A stretch of 33,059 bases of DNA, taken from positions 1-33,059 of the forward strand of contig NZ_JAMGBF010000140.1 in the NCBI RefSeq assembly GCF_023516615.1. Reading direction: 5' to 3'. Positions 9,075-17,200 of this stretch are shown one piece after another. Under the pieces are notes generated by a model. That model had not been told where the DNA came from. It saw only the letters and a list, made by a program, of their open reading frames with translations, and did not search any database. Every line of letters starts with the position of its first letter. The first letter of the stretch is position 1. A program made the position numbers and the translations under genes. This DNA is from Streptomyces panaciradicis (GTDB taxonomy: Bacteria > Actinomycetota > Actinomycetes > Streptomycetales > Streptomycetaceae).

Positions 9075-9809
9075 TCAGGCGACGGGGATCCCCGCGATCG
9101 GGTACCGCACGGTGCCGGTGCGGTACGCGCCACGCGGAACCATGGCATCGGGAGCGCCTTCTCCGTCCACGGTCACCACCTCACGGTCGTCCCCGCGGTC
9201 GGCCAGCGTGGCGCGGAAGAGGTCGTCGAGGTAGAAGCGGTCGGGTCCGGCGATCTCGACGACGCTTCCCGGCTCCAGCGTCGTGACGGCCTCGGCGAGC
9301 AGCTCGACGACCTCGTCCAGCTCGACCGGCTGGATGAAAGACCTCGGAGCGATCACCTTTCCGTCCATGGTGTGCTGCTCGGCCAGGACAGGAAGGTAGC
9401 TCTGGAACTGGGTGGCTCGAATGATGGTGGCGGGGATCGAGCCGGATCGTACGGCCTTCTCCTGCGCCACCTTGCCGAGGTAGTACCCGACCGTGGATGC
9501 GTCGCCTTCCCCGACCCCGACGATGGAGAGCACGATGTGGTGACGCACGCCCGCCCGCAGGCCTTCCTCGGTCAGGTTGTTGATCGTTCCCTCGAAGAAC
9601 GAGATCGCCCCCTCCGCGTCGAAGCGAGGAGTGTTGAGTACGTTCACGATGGTGTCGACTCCGACGAGAGCCTCAGCAAGCCCCTCGCCCGAGATCACGT
9701 CGATCCCGTCCTCGAGTCCGCCCGAGACCACCTCGATGCCCTTGGCTTCCAGATGGTCAGCGAGACGAGACCCCACACGGCCGCGTCCACCGGCGATGAG
9801 AACCTTCAT
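9075..9809 (-). CDS. NAD(P)-binding SDR/NmrA-like oxidoreductase, ECF41 partner
   Basis: This encodes a 244-residue atypical short-chain dehydrogenase. It begins with a Rossmann strand and glycine-rich loop (MKVLIAGGRGRVGSRL) and continues with NVLNTPRFD, HHIVLSIVGVG and a C-terminal EIAGPDRFYLDDL segment typical of NmrA/atypical SDR proteins. The active-site YxxxK pattern is present only loosely (GYYLGKVAQEK). It probably reduces or isomerises a small carbonyl compound, but the substrate cannot be told. The start is ATG 9809 behind GGAGTAGGGAA. It is first in the operon with the ECF41 sigma gene and lies about 45 bp behind a good ECF41 promoter match, so it is the likely main target of that sigma factor. 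Confidence 0.87.
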   Translation of the reverse strand: MKVLIAGGRGRVGSRLADHLEAKGIEVVSGGLEDGIDVISGEGLAEALVGVDTIVNVLNTPRFDAEGAISFFEGTINNLTEEGLRAGVRHHIVLSIVGVGEGDASTVGYYLGKVAQEKAVRSGSIPATIIRATQFQSYLPVLAEQHTMDGKVIAPRSFIQPVELDEVVELLAEAVTTLEPGSVVEIAGPDRFYLDDLFRATLADRGDDREVVTVDGEGAPDAMVPRGAYRTGTVRYPIAGIPVA

Positions 9810-9854
9810 TTCCCTACTCCGTCCCGGGGCACCCGTCGCTGCCCTCACCAGCAT

Positions 9855-9881
9855 GACGACGCAGCAGGGAGAAGTGTGAGG
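9855..9881 (-). promoter_or_regulatory. Predicted ECF41-type promoter of the SDR-sigJ operon
   Basis: Read on the minus strand the site is CCTCACA (9875-9881), exactly 16 bases, then CGTC (9855-9858). The ECF41 consensus as I recall it is TGTCACA-N16-CGTC, so five of seven -35 bases, the exact spacer and all four -10 bases agree. A start site 6-8 bases downstream would give a leader of about 38 bases to ATG 9809. Confidence 0.6.
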
Positions 9882-10189
9882 TCGCGAGACAGGCCTGCTC
9901 CTTGTGATCCGGGTCGCAGGTGTGAGGGACGTCCGCGTACTCGTCCTGAGCGGCCCTGGGAAGATTTCCGGGATGCTGGGGGTGTGCCGCCGTGGGCGGG
10001 CCACGCTCCGCTACGGGTAGCGGCGTCACCAGGCCCGCGGAGAAACCCACGCCGCCGCCTTCTGGAACGACCAGACCGACCTCGAGGGGAAGCCGACAAC
10101 GGCGACGCCCTCACCGCCACCTGCATCTGCCCGCCCTGCACCACTTCCGCTTCGACGCCGACCACGTCGGAAGCACCTCTTCACCGGAC

Positions 10190-10855
10190 GTGCCGGTGGT
10201 GGCCGACATGAGCGACGCAACCGACCTCGCGGAGCTGACGGCCCTCTTGAACGGCACCGGGCGCGACTTCATCGTCGCCGTCAATCCCAGGCTGGTGTCC
10301 GCTCACGAACCCGCGGTGCCGGAACGTCACACACGCGGCCGCCCGCACAGGCCTTTGCACGATGACCCCCGCCACGGGATGGGACTCGTGGCCGGAGGCC
10401 GTCCCGTCGGCACGGACACGCGGCGTGCGTGGAGCCGGCAGTGGAGCCAGCCCACCGCAGCCGTCACGGGTTCCGACGGAAGGTTCCGGCAGGCGCAGAT
10501 CCTGTCCACCCTGATCCGGCTGCCCGCTGCCCGACCGCAGCAGGGAGGCGCCGGCCGGCGGCCCTACAGGGTGTTCACCGAGCTCGCCGTGGACGGACGG
10601 CCAGACTCTCGGATCTGGCTCACCGACCTCATCCATCACCGCTTGGACGAGCTGGTCGAACTGACCCGTCTCTACGTCAGCTCCACTGTCACGGCCGACT
10701 GTATGGACGGTCGCTACGAGTTGCTGGACTTCGCCGGCCGTTCCTTCCCCGCCTGGCACCATCACATGACCATGGCCTCCGCGGCCTACACCCATCTGCG
10801 CCTGTCGGACGCGGGGCATCCGTCCCTGCCGCTGGCCGGGCTGCGCGGGGCCTGA
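10190..10855 (+). pseudogene. IS701-family-like transposase, N-terminally truncated and degenerate
   Basis: The frame reads PVVADMSDATDLAEL, then RDFIVAVNPRLVSAHEPAVP, a proline/arginine-rich linker, a diverged middle section ending DSRIWLTDL, then LDELVELTRL and FAGRSFPAWHHHMTMASAA. This order matches the second half of DDE-type IS701 transposases (ADxGYGDxxEFR, PYVVAVxG, YWLSxLP, LVRLAKxRWRIE, DHFEGRSxxGWHHH). The helix that should carry WRIEHDYRELK, with the catalytic glutamate, is strongly altered here (the segment reads RYELLDFAGRSF). The N-terminal half with the first catalytic aspartates is absent, and no flanking inverted repeats were recognised. It is an immobile relic. Confidence 0.6.
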
Positions 10856-10863
10856 CAGGTGTG

Positions 10864-10894
10864 CCGGCCGGGAGGCGTGTGCCTTCCCGGCCGG
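10864..10894. terminator. Bidirectional stem-loop between transposase relic and XRE gene
   Basis: CCGGCCGGGA (10864-10873) pairs perfectly with TCCCGGCCGG (10885-10894), and the stem extends with a G-T and a G-C pair. It lies between the ends of two convergent genes, nine bases past one stop and 16 from the other. It lacks a T-tract, as is usual in Streptomyces. Confidence 0.65.
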
Positions 10895-10910
10895 TCGGAA
10901 CGATCGCGCC

Positions 10911-11792
10911 TCACACCGACGCCGAGGCGCTCTCGGCCTCAGGCGCGGCGGCGCTGCCCAGCAGGCGCAGCGCCGCCTCCGAGGGCGACCCCGGTTCGGC
11001 CGTGTAGGCGATCAGGCGTTGGCCGGAGGAGCCGGGGATGACGAGGTTCTCGAAGCTCAGGTCCATCGTCCCGACCAGCGGGTGACGCAGCTGCTTGACC
11101 CCCGAGGTGCAGGTGCGCACCGGATGACGGGCCCAGCGGGAGGCGAACTCGTCGCACTGGACGGTGAGTTGGCCGACCAGTTCGGTCAGCCGGCGGTCGT
11201 CGGGGTGCCGGCCGGCGATCAGCCGCAGCGAGGCGACCGCGAGCTGCGCCTCGTCGTGCCAGTCGGTGTACAGCGCGCGATAGGAGTCGTCCAGGAACAG
11301 CATCCGCGTCACATTGGGCCGGGTGCTCGGCGACTCGGGGCTGTCGACGGGCAGGTGCCCGGCGAGCAGCGCGTGCCCCAGCCGGTTCCAGGCCAGGACG
11401 TCGTTGCGGCGGTCCAGGACCAGGGCCGGCACCTCCGACATGGCGGCCAGCAGCTGCCGTGCCGAGGCACTGGCCTGCTCCGCGCGGGGTGCGGTGGGGC
11501 GGGCGGCGGTGGCGGTCGGTCGGGCGAGATCCTTCAGGTGCGCGCTCTCGTCGTCGGTCAGCCGCAGGGTGCGCGCGATGGCGTCCAGCACGGAGTCCGA
11601 GGCGCTCAGCGCGCGGCCCTGCTCGAGGCGGGTGTAGTGGGTGATGCTGACCCCGGCGAGCATGGCCAGCTCCTCCCGGCGCAGCCCGCTGACCCGGCGG
11701 CGGGTCGGATGCGGGGTGATGCCGACGTCCTGCGGGCGCAGTGCGGCACGGCGGGATTTGAGGAAGTCTCCCAGTTCGGACGGAGCGTTCAT
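10911..11792 (-). CDS. XRE-family transcriptional regulator with MmyB-like ligand-binding domain
   Basis: This is a 293-residue regulator. An N-terminal helix-turn-helix (about 35-65: RVSGLRREELAMLAGVS, then THYTRLEQGRALSAS) is followed by the MmyB/MltR-type PAS-like domain that binds a lipid-like ligand (PALVLDRRNDVLAWN, DSYRALYTDWHDEAQLAVASL, HPVRTCTSGVKQLRHPLVG). Members usually repress a neighbouring oxidoreductase or exporter gene. The start is ATG 11792, placed behind GGGAGGCATCG; an ATG nine codons upstream has no comparable site. It is divergent from an MFS exporter gene, with a perfect inverted repeat between the two, so it probably controls that operon and itself. Confidence 0.92.
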   Translation of the reverse strand: MNAPSELGDFLKSRRAALRPQDVGITPHPTRRRVSGLRREELAMLAGVSITHYTRLEQGRALSASDSVLDAIARTLRLTDDESAHLKDLARPTATAARPTAPRAEQASASARQLLAAMSEVPALVLDRRNDVLAWNRLGHALLAGHLPVDSPESPSTRPNVTRMLFLDDSYRALYTDWHDEAQLAVASLRLIAGRHPDDRRLTELVGQLTVQCDEFASRWARHPVRTCTSGVKQLRHPLVGTMDLSFENLVIPGSSGQRLIAYTAEPGSPSEAALRLLGSAAAPEAESASASV

Positions 11793-11860
11793 CGATGCCT
11801 CCCGTTCGCTGCCGTTCACTGCCCTTCATGATGCCCGCCCGCCGCGCCGGACGTGAGCCA

Positions 11861-11889
11861 CAAGGGTGGTCATGTGATGACCACCCTTG
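11861..11889. promoter_or_regulatory. Perfect 13-bp inverted repeat, candidate operator for XRE/MFS pair
   Basis: CAAGGGTGGTCAT (11861-11873), spacer GTG, and ATGACCACCCTTG (11877-11889) form an uninterrupted palindrome. It sits in the 212-bp divergent spacer, 68 bp from the XRE start and 115 bp from the exporter start. Position and symmetry fit a dimeric repressor operator, though it could also act as an RNA hairpin if transcribed. Confidence 0.7.
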
Positions 11890-12004
11890 CGCTGACTGTG
11901 CGGGACAGGGTGCTGGCTGGGGCCCTGGCCCGGGACGAGTCTCTTTCCCGACGGTGCGCACGACAGACGCACCGACCAGGCTCGGCTGAAAGGGACTCGA
12001 CCTC

Positions 12005-13441
12005 ATGTCCGTCACTGATTCGGACACGGCCGGTACGGCTGTAGGAACGGCTCCGGCCGTCCTCACCCCGCGCCTGCGGCTGGTGCTGGTACTGCTGCTC
12101 GCGGCCCAGTTCATGCTGGCCGTGGACTTCTCCATCCTGAACGTGGCGCTGCCGGTGATCGGCGAGGGCCTGGGGTTCTCTCTGGCGCACCTGCAGTGGA
12201 TCGGCACCGCGTTCGCGCTGTGCGCGGCGGGCTTCACCCTGCTGTTCGGCCGGGTCGCGGACCTGTTCGGCCGCCGCCGGCTCTTCCTCGGCGGACTGGT
12301 CGTGCTGGGCGCTGCCTCCCTGGTGGGCGGTCTGGCGCAGAATCCGGAGGTGCTGATCGCGGCCCGCGTCTTCCAGGGGCTCGCGACCGCCGCGGTGACC
12401 CCGGCCGGCCTGTCGCTCATGACGACCTCCTTCCCCGAGGGCCCGCTGCGGGAGAAGGCCCTCGGCCTCAACGGGGCCCTGATGTCGGCCGGCTTCACCA
12501 CCGGCGCCATCCTCGGCGGCCTGCTGACCGACCTGCTGTCCTGGCGCTGGGCGTTCTTCATCAACGTGCCCGTCGCCCTCGCCGTCCTGGTCGTCGCCCC
12601 GACGGTCATCAAGGAGTCCAGGCCCGATGAGCGCCCGAAGCTGGACCTGCCCGGCGCCGTCAGCGTCACCCTCGGTCTGCTGGCCGTCGTCTTCGGCCTC
12701 ACCCAGGCCGGTGAGCACGGCTGGGGCTCCGCGAACGCCCTGCTGTCGCTGGCGGCCGGCGTGCTGCTGCTGGTCGTGTTCTGGGCTGTTGAGCGCAAGG
12801 TGAGCGCCCCGCTGGTGCCGCTCAGCGTGCTCGGCAAGCGGTCGGTGGCCTGGGGCAACGTCGCCGGTCTGATCGCCTTCCTCACCGAGACCTCCCTGGT
12901 CTTCCTGCTCACCCTCTACCTCCAGGAGGTGCTCGGCTTCTCCCCGCTGGCCGCCGGTCTGTCCTTCGGCGTGCTGGGCATCGGAACCGTCGTCGGCGGT
13001 TCGACCGCTCCGAAGGTCATCGGAAAGATCGGCAGCAAGCGGACACTGATCACCGGCGGCGTCCTGCAGACCGTGTTCACGGCCGCCCTGCTCGCTCTGG
13101 GCACCACCCACTCCTCGCTGTGGCTGCTGCTCGTCGCCACCTTCGCCGGCGGCGTGGGCAACATGCTCGTCATCGTCGCCTTCATGGTGACCGCCACCTC
13201 CGGGCTCGCCGACCACGAACAGGGCCTGGCCACCGGGCTCGCCACCATGACCCAGCAGATCGGCATCACCATGGGCACGCCCGTCATGAGCGCCATCGCC
13301 ACCGCCGCGATGACCGGCACGGGAGCCTCCGCCATCCTCGGCGGACTGAAGACGGCCATCGCCGTCAACACCGCCGTCGTCGTCCTCGGCGCCCTCACCA
13401 GCGCTCTGTTCCTGCGTGGTGCGCGGTCGAGTGCGCAGTAA
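12005..13441 (+). CDS. MFS drug:proton antiporter, DHA2 (14-TM) family
   Basis: This encodes a 478-residue integral membrane exporter of the major facilitator superfamily. Motif A is GRVADLFGRRRLF, the loop after it is followed by a third helix, and the antiporter motif C is present as GFTTGAILGGLL. LAVDFSILNVALP in the first helix is typical of DHA2 drug-efflux pumps, and the length and hydrophobic pattern fit 14 helices. It probably uses the proton gradient to export a toxic or self-made small molecule. The start is ATG 12005, with a GAAAGGGA site about nine bases before it. It is the first gene of a four-gene run (exporter, esterase, unknown protein, broken luciferase-like enzyme) and is divergent from an XRE repressor, which implies induced efflux. 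Confidence 0.92.
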   Translation: MSVTDSDTAGTAVGTAPAVLTPRLRLVLVLLLAAQFMLAVDFSILNVALPVIGEGLGFSLAHLQWIGTAFALCAAGFTLLFGRVADLFGRRRLFLGGLVVLGAASLVGGLAQNPEVLIAARVFQGLATAAVTPAGLSLMTTSFPEGPLREKALGLNGALMSAGFTTGAILGGLLTDLLSWRWAFFINVPVALAVLVVAPTVIKESRPDERPKLDLPGAVSVTLGLLAVVFGLTQAGEHGWGSANALLSLAAGVLLLVVFWAVERKVSAPLVPLSVLGKRSVAWGNVAGLIAFLTETSLVFLLTLYLQEVLGFSPLAAGLSFGVLGIGTVVGGSTAPKVIGKIGSKRTLITGGVLQTVFTAALLALGTTHSSLWLLLVATFAGGVGNMLVIVAFMVTATSGLADHEQGLATGLATMTQQIGITMGTPVMSAIATAAMTGTGASAILGGLKTAIAVNTAVVVLGALTSALFLRGARSSAQ

Positions 13442-13496
13442 CTCACGACGCCGCGAACCGCGAGCCGGCCTGGCCGCGCCGGACGGGGAAAGGCCC

Positions 13497-14327
13497 GTGC
13501 ACGGGCACGACCGGTGGTCCGCCGGGGTGCAGTGGCAGTCGGTCCGGCTGGAGGCGGGGACCCATCGCATACCGGTGCGGATCTACCGGCTGGGACCGCG
13601 GTCGTACGGCTGGCTGGTGTGGGCCCACGGCGGCAGCCGGCAGGCCGGGTCGGTCGAGCACTGGCACGGGCCCGTCATGGACCTCGCCAGGACGACGGGG
13701 TGCACCGTGGTCAGCACCGGCTACCGGCCGGCTCCCGCCTACCGGCATCCCGCCCAGGTGGAGGACGTGCTGACCACGCTCTCGTGGGCCGAGGACCAGA
13801 CGGCGGACGGCGAGCCGCTCGCGGTCGGCGGCGACAGCGCAGGCGGCACCGTCGCCGCCTGCACGGCCCTCGCCCGCCGCGACCGTGACCAGCCGCTCGC
13901 CGCCCAGGTGCTGGCCTACCCGCCACTGGACCCCGACTGTGCCGCCGCCTCCTACACCAGCGAGCGGGGCGTCTTCCCCGCCGCGGAGGACCTCCGGCCG
14001 GCCTGGCAGACGTACCGCGGCGGTCTGGAAACCGCCGTACGCGGCGGGACCCCGCTGTACAGCACCCCGTTGACGGCACAGCAGCTGGACGGGCTGGCCC
14101 CGGCCGTCCTCGCGGTCGGCGAGCTCGATCCCGTGCGCGACGACGTCACCACGTACGCCCGACTGCTGCGCGCGGCGGGCAACACCGTACGGCTGAAGGT
14201 CTTCCCCCGAACCCCGCACGCGGCCTTCCTCGCCGTCGGCGGCCCCGGTGCGGGGAACCCGGGGCTGCGACGCTGGCTCGGTACGGCGCTGCGGGAGCAA
14301 CTGCGACGACGGAAGGAAACCCCATGA
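13497..14327 (+). CDS. Alpha/beta hydrolase-3 (HSL-type) esterase
   Basis: This is a cytoplasmic esterase of about 276 residues in the hormone-sensitive-lipase group, which includes acetyl esterases and aryl esterases. The oxyanion motif is a reduced WAHGGS (about 43-47; the family usual is HGGG). The nucleophile is in GDSAGG (S114), followed by GELDPVRDD (acid) and PRTPHAAF (histidine). The frame is also open from GTG 13416, overlapping the exporter gene. I prefer GTG 13497 because GGGGAAAGG precedes it and codons before it lose the local G/C preference. It follows the MFS gene by 55 bp, and its stop overlaps the next ATG (ATGA), indicating translational coupling. It may hydrolyse an ester or lactone related to the exported compound. 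Confidence 0.88.
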   Translation: MHGHDRWSAGVQWQSVRLEAGTHRIPVRIYRLGPRSYGWLVWAHGGSRQAGSVEHWHGPVMDLARTTGCTVVSTGYRPAPAYRHPAQVEDVLTTLSWAEDQTADGEPLAVGGDSAGGTVAACTALARRDRDQPLAAQVLAYPPLDPDCAAASYTSERGVFPAAEDLRPAWQTYRGGLETAVRGGTPLYSTPLTAQQLDGLAPAVLAVGELDPVRDDVTTYARLLRAAGNTVRLKVFPRTPHAAFLAVGGPGAGNPGLRRWLGTALREQLRRRKETP

Positions 14328-14845
14328 CCACCACACGGCCCGAGGCGGGGCTGCCGCACCTGGCGGCCCTGCTGCGCCACTTCGCGGACCTGCGCGACGG
14401 CACCCACGGCGAGGGCGGCGACACTGTGTCGCGCCAGGGCAAGGAAGGGCACTTCGAGCACGCCGTCGAACTGCTCCACCCCTACGCCGTCCAGGTGCTG
14501 GAGGAGTTCGACACCGCCCTGCTTCTGGGTACCGGCGAGGTGACGGCGAGCGGGATCCGGCGCACCCAGGACCGCGGACTGGCGGCGAGCTGGACGCTGT
14601 CATGGCCCGAGCAGCGGGAGTCCCAGATCGCGCCGATCACGCTGCTCGCCTACTACGGCGGCGGCTTCCACCACCCGCATCTGCGGGGCGCGACCGTGCA
14701 CGACTGGCCGTTGAACGTGTTCACGCCCGAGCAGACGGCGGCCGAGGTGCCCACGCTGCGCGCGATCGCCACCGGCGATCTGCACAACCTGGTCTTCCAG
14801 CGGGACTACCGGATCGTGCCCGCGATCACGCGAGGTGCGCGATGA
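14324..14845 (+). CDS. Conserved-looking protein of unknown function
   Basis: This encodes 173 residues with no domain I recognise. It is soluble, with no signal peptide or membrane segment, and acidic to neutral. Notable stretches are ASWTLSWPEQRES, TLLAYYGGGFHHPHLRG and HDWPLNVF. The histidine-rich GGGFHHPHLRG, followed by a tryptophan/proline loop, suggests a metal or heme contact, but that is only a guess. Codon use is strongly G/C at third positions, so it is a real gene. It overlaps the esterase stop by ATGA upstream and the luciferase-like gene by ATGA downstream, so it is made in step with both and probably serves the same pathway. Confidence 0.82.
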   Translation: MTTTRPEAGLPHLAALLRHFADLRDGTHGEGGDTVSRQGKEGHFEHAVELLHPYAVQVLEEFDTALLLGTGEVTASGIRRTQDRGLAASWTLSWPEQRESQIAPITLLAYYGGGFHHPHLRGATVHDWPLNVFTPEQTAAEVPTLRAIATGDLHNLVFQRDYRIVPAITRGAR

Positions 14846-15402
14846 GCGGGGCGCCGGCGCCGGCCCTGCGCCTGTCGGTGCTGGACCAGCCGCCGGTCGG
14901 GGCCGGCTTCCCGCCGGCCGACTCGCTGCGGGCGTCGGTCGAACTGGCGCAGGCGGCCGAGGAGTTGGGTTACGTCCGCTACTGGACGGCCGAACACCAC
15001 GGCTCTCCCGGCTTCGCGGGCTGCGCCCCGGAGATCCTCGCCGCCGTTGTGCTGGGCCGTACCCGGCGGATGCGGGTCGGCACCGGCGGGGTGCTGCTGC
15101 CGCGGTACTCGCCGGCGAAGTGGCCGAGGTCTTCTCGGTGCCGGCGTCGGTCTTCCCCGGCCGGGTGGACCTGGGCCCGGGCCGCAGCGGCGGTCCCGCC
15201 CACGACTATCCCCAGCGGGTGCGGGCGGTGCGGGTACTGCTCGGCCTGGACGGCGCCGAAACCCGCTCGCCGGAGGCGAGAGCGGGCTGGTCCCACCCGT
15301 GCGGCCCCAGATGTGGCTGCTCGGCGCGCAATGCGCTGGAAGACTGCGTCGAACACCTCCGACATCACCTTCGACGGCCGACTCTCAGCGGCCCGTCAGT
15401 AA
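14842..15402 (+). pseudogene. LLM-class flavin-dependent oxidoreductase (luciferase-like), frameshifted and truncated
   Basis: ATG 14842 overlaps the preceding stop. The N-terminus is a typical bacterial-luciferase-like monooxygenase: LRLSVLDQPPVG, AEELGYVRYWTAEHH, APEILAAVVLGRTRRMRVG and TGGVLLPRYSP. At about 15120 the family sequence moves one frame over (VAEVFSVPASVFPGRVDLG, then PGRSGGP). At about 15285 it moves again (LVPPVRPQMWLLGAQ). Both shifts equal loss of one base, each beside a G run. After about 15340 the similarity ends, giving roughly 165 residues where the family has about 330. The F420- or FMN-binding barrel is therefore incomplete and the gene is dead even if the two shifts are sequencing errors. 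Confidence 0.75.
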
Positions 15403-15477
15403 CCATCAACTGCCCCAGTTATGCCCCTCGTTCGACAGATCCGGCGGAGGCGCACGCGGGTGAAGACCGAGCGTGAC

Positions 15478-17088
15478 TCAACGGTTCATGGGTACGAGGG
15501 GGCGGGTGGTGGCGGGTTTGTCTGTCTGGCATACGGTGCCGTCCGCGGGGTGGGTGCCGCGGATGAGGGTGGCGTCGACTGCCCTGTTGACGCACGTGTT
15601 GATGCCGTAGGAGCCGTGTCCGACCCCTTCACGGGTGAGCAGGACCGCAGAGTCCAGGGTTCGGGTCATGTTCTGGGCCCAGCGGTGGGGGGTGACGGGG
15701 TCCAGCCGGCCTGCGACCACCAGTGCCGGCGGCGCACCGGCGCCGGTGAGCGGCTTGGTGAAGCGGTCCTTGTTCGGTGCCGGCCACCGAGCGCAGTTCA
15801 GGGCGGAGTAGGCGGCCCGGGGACCGATCCGCCTGGCCTCGGTGACGGCCTTGGCGGCCGCGGCCTTGTGCGCGGCGATGCCGGCCGGGGTCTTCCAGTC
15901 GGCGCAACGTATTGCGGTGTGGGCTTCGTACATCGCGGTGGGGACGGGGAAGGGGGATACCGTGACGGCGCGCCACAGGGTGTACAGGGGTGCGCCGTTG
16001 CCGTCTTGTGCGGCCAGCAGTGCCGAGGTCAGCAACGGCCAGGTGTGCTGGTCGCCTGCCAGGGCCCGGGTGGTCTCGAGGGTCATGGCGCCGTCGAGTT
16101 GACCGCCCGGGGTGGCGCCCTTGGCGGGTGCGATCTTCAGCGGCTTCGCTTCCAGTGTGTCGATCAGTGTGTCGAACGCCGCCTGGGGGTTGCCTGCTCC
16201 GAAGGGGCACACTGCGCTCCCTTCGGTGCGGCAGGTCTTGAACCAGGCGTTGAGCGTCCGTTCGCTTGCCACGGCGACGTCGTCGAGGAAGGTCAGGGAG
16301 TTACCGAACCACAGGTTGGTGTCGACGGGCGCGTCGAGCACCATCTGCCGGACGCGGTGAGGGAACAGGGTGGCGTACATCGGGCCGACGACGGTGCCGT
16401 AGGACAGGCCGTAATAGGTGATCTTGTCCTCGCCGAGCGCGGAGCGGACCTGGTCGATGTCGCGGGCGACGTTGTCGGTGGACAGGCTGGCCAGGAACGC
16501 TTTGCTCTGGTGGGTGACGCAGCCGTGGGTGAATGTGGCGGCATCGGCCAGCAGTTGTGGCAGGGGTTTGCCCCCGGGGACGGCCGGGTCGAAGGCGGTG
16601 CCGGCGGCGTCGGCTCGCTGCTTGTCGGTCAGGCAGCGGACGGTCCGCGATCCGCCGACGCCGCGCGGGTCCATCGCGATGACGTCGAACCGGGCGAGCA
16701 CCGCGGGTGAGAAGGCGCCGGGAGTGCCGGCTGTATTGGGCAGGTTGCGCAGTGTTTCGGTGGCGGAGACTCCGGGCCCGCCCGGGTTGAAGATCAGGCT
16801 GCCGATGCGATGGTCGGGATCAGTGGCCCGGTGCCGCATGAGCGCGAGCGGGATCTGCGCGTCATCGGGCTCGGTGTATTCCTGTGGCACCTTGATCGTG
16901 GCGCATTCGAGGTTCTTCCCGCAGGTGCTCCACATGAGCGGTGCGGGGGAGGGGGCGGAGGCCGACGCGCCCGCTGCGGACGTGCTGCGGGGCCCGGAGG
17001 TGCTGGACGAACACCCCGTCAGGGCCATGAGGGTTGCAGCGGCCGCCGCCCCGTACCGGGCGGTGGGCCTTGGCCTCAACCGGATCAC
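15478..17088 (-). CDS. Secreted lipoprotein alpha/beta hydrolase, tripeptidyl aminopeptidase (TAP/SlpD-like) family
   Basis: This encodes 536 residues. A lipoprotein signal ends in lipobox LTGC (lipidated C26), followed by a Ser/Ala/Pro-rich tether. The hydrolase has NPGGPG (oxyanion loop, 101-106), DVIAMDPRGVGGS, the nucleophile elbow GLSYGT (S229), the acid in GRLDPVTP and the histidine in EGVGHGSYG. The C-terminal TAP-like domain has paired cysteines. Streptomyces relatives are membrane-anchored tripeptidyl aminopeptidases (Tap, SlpD, SlpE) that clip tripeptides from secreted proteins. The start is GTG 17088, with AAGGAAG eight bases before it. A strong stem-loop lies between it and the membrane-protein gene upstream, so it probably has its own promoter. 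Confidence 0.92.
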   Translation of the reverse strand: MIRLRPRPTARYGAAAAATLMALTGCSSSTSGPRSTSAAGASASAPSPAPLMWSTCGKNLECATIKVPQEYTEPDDAQIPLALMRHRATDPDHRIGSLIFNPGGPGVSATETLRNLPNTAGTPGAFSPAVLARFDVIAMDPRGVGGSRTVRCLTDKQRADAAGTAFDPAVPGGKPLPQLLADAATFTHGCVTHQSKAFLASLSTDNVARDIDQVRSALGEDKITYYGLSYGTVVGPMYATLFPHRVRQMVLDAPVDTNLWFGNSLTFLDDVAVASERTLNAWFKTCRTEGSAVCPFGAGNPQAAFDTLIDTLEAKPLKIAPAKGATPGGQLDGAMTLETTRALAGDQHTWPLLTSALLAAQDGNGAPLYTLWRAVTVSPFPVPTAMYEAHTAIRCADWKTPAGIAAHKAAAAKAVTEARRIGPRAAYSALNCARWPAPNKDRFTKPLTGAGAPPALVVAGRLDPVTPHRWAQNMTRTLDSAVLLTREGVGHGSYGINTCVNRAVDATLIRGTHPADGTVCQTDKPATTRPLVPMNR

Positions 17089-17120
17089 GATGATCTTCCT
17101 TTCGCCGTACTCGTGTCATT

Positions 17121-17149
17121 CCACGCGGCCGGCACGGCCGGCCGCGTGG
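17121..17149 (-). terminator. Stem-loop after the membrane protein gene
   Basis: CCACGCGGCCG (17121-17131) pairs with CGGCCGCGTGG (17139-17149) around a seven-base loop. It lies 52 bases past the stop of the 17201-17848 gene and 33 bases before the next start on the same strand, so it would separate the two transcripts. Confidence 0.6.
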
Positions 17150-17200
17150 GAAGCCGGCCGAAGAGGGCCGGCGTGGTCGTGTCTTCCTGGCTTCGCGGGG

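Noticed and set aside
11878..12044. Short open frame starting inside the 13-bp palindrome, as a leader peptide for the exporter
   Set aside because: It lacks a Shine-Dalgarno and runs past the exporter start in another frame. Chance is more likely.
11870..13570. Long minus-strand open frames opposite the MFS exporter
   Set aside because: They have low-complexity Gly/Asp/Glu/Gln-rich composition and no recognisable domains. The plus-strand exporter has all family motifs.
15421..16710. Plus-strand open frame opposite the lipoprotein hydrolase
   Set aside because: Shadow of the minus-strand gene; Gly/Val-rich with no start signal and no family resemblance.
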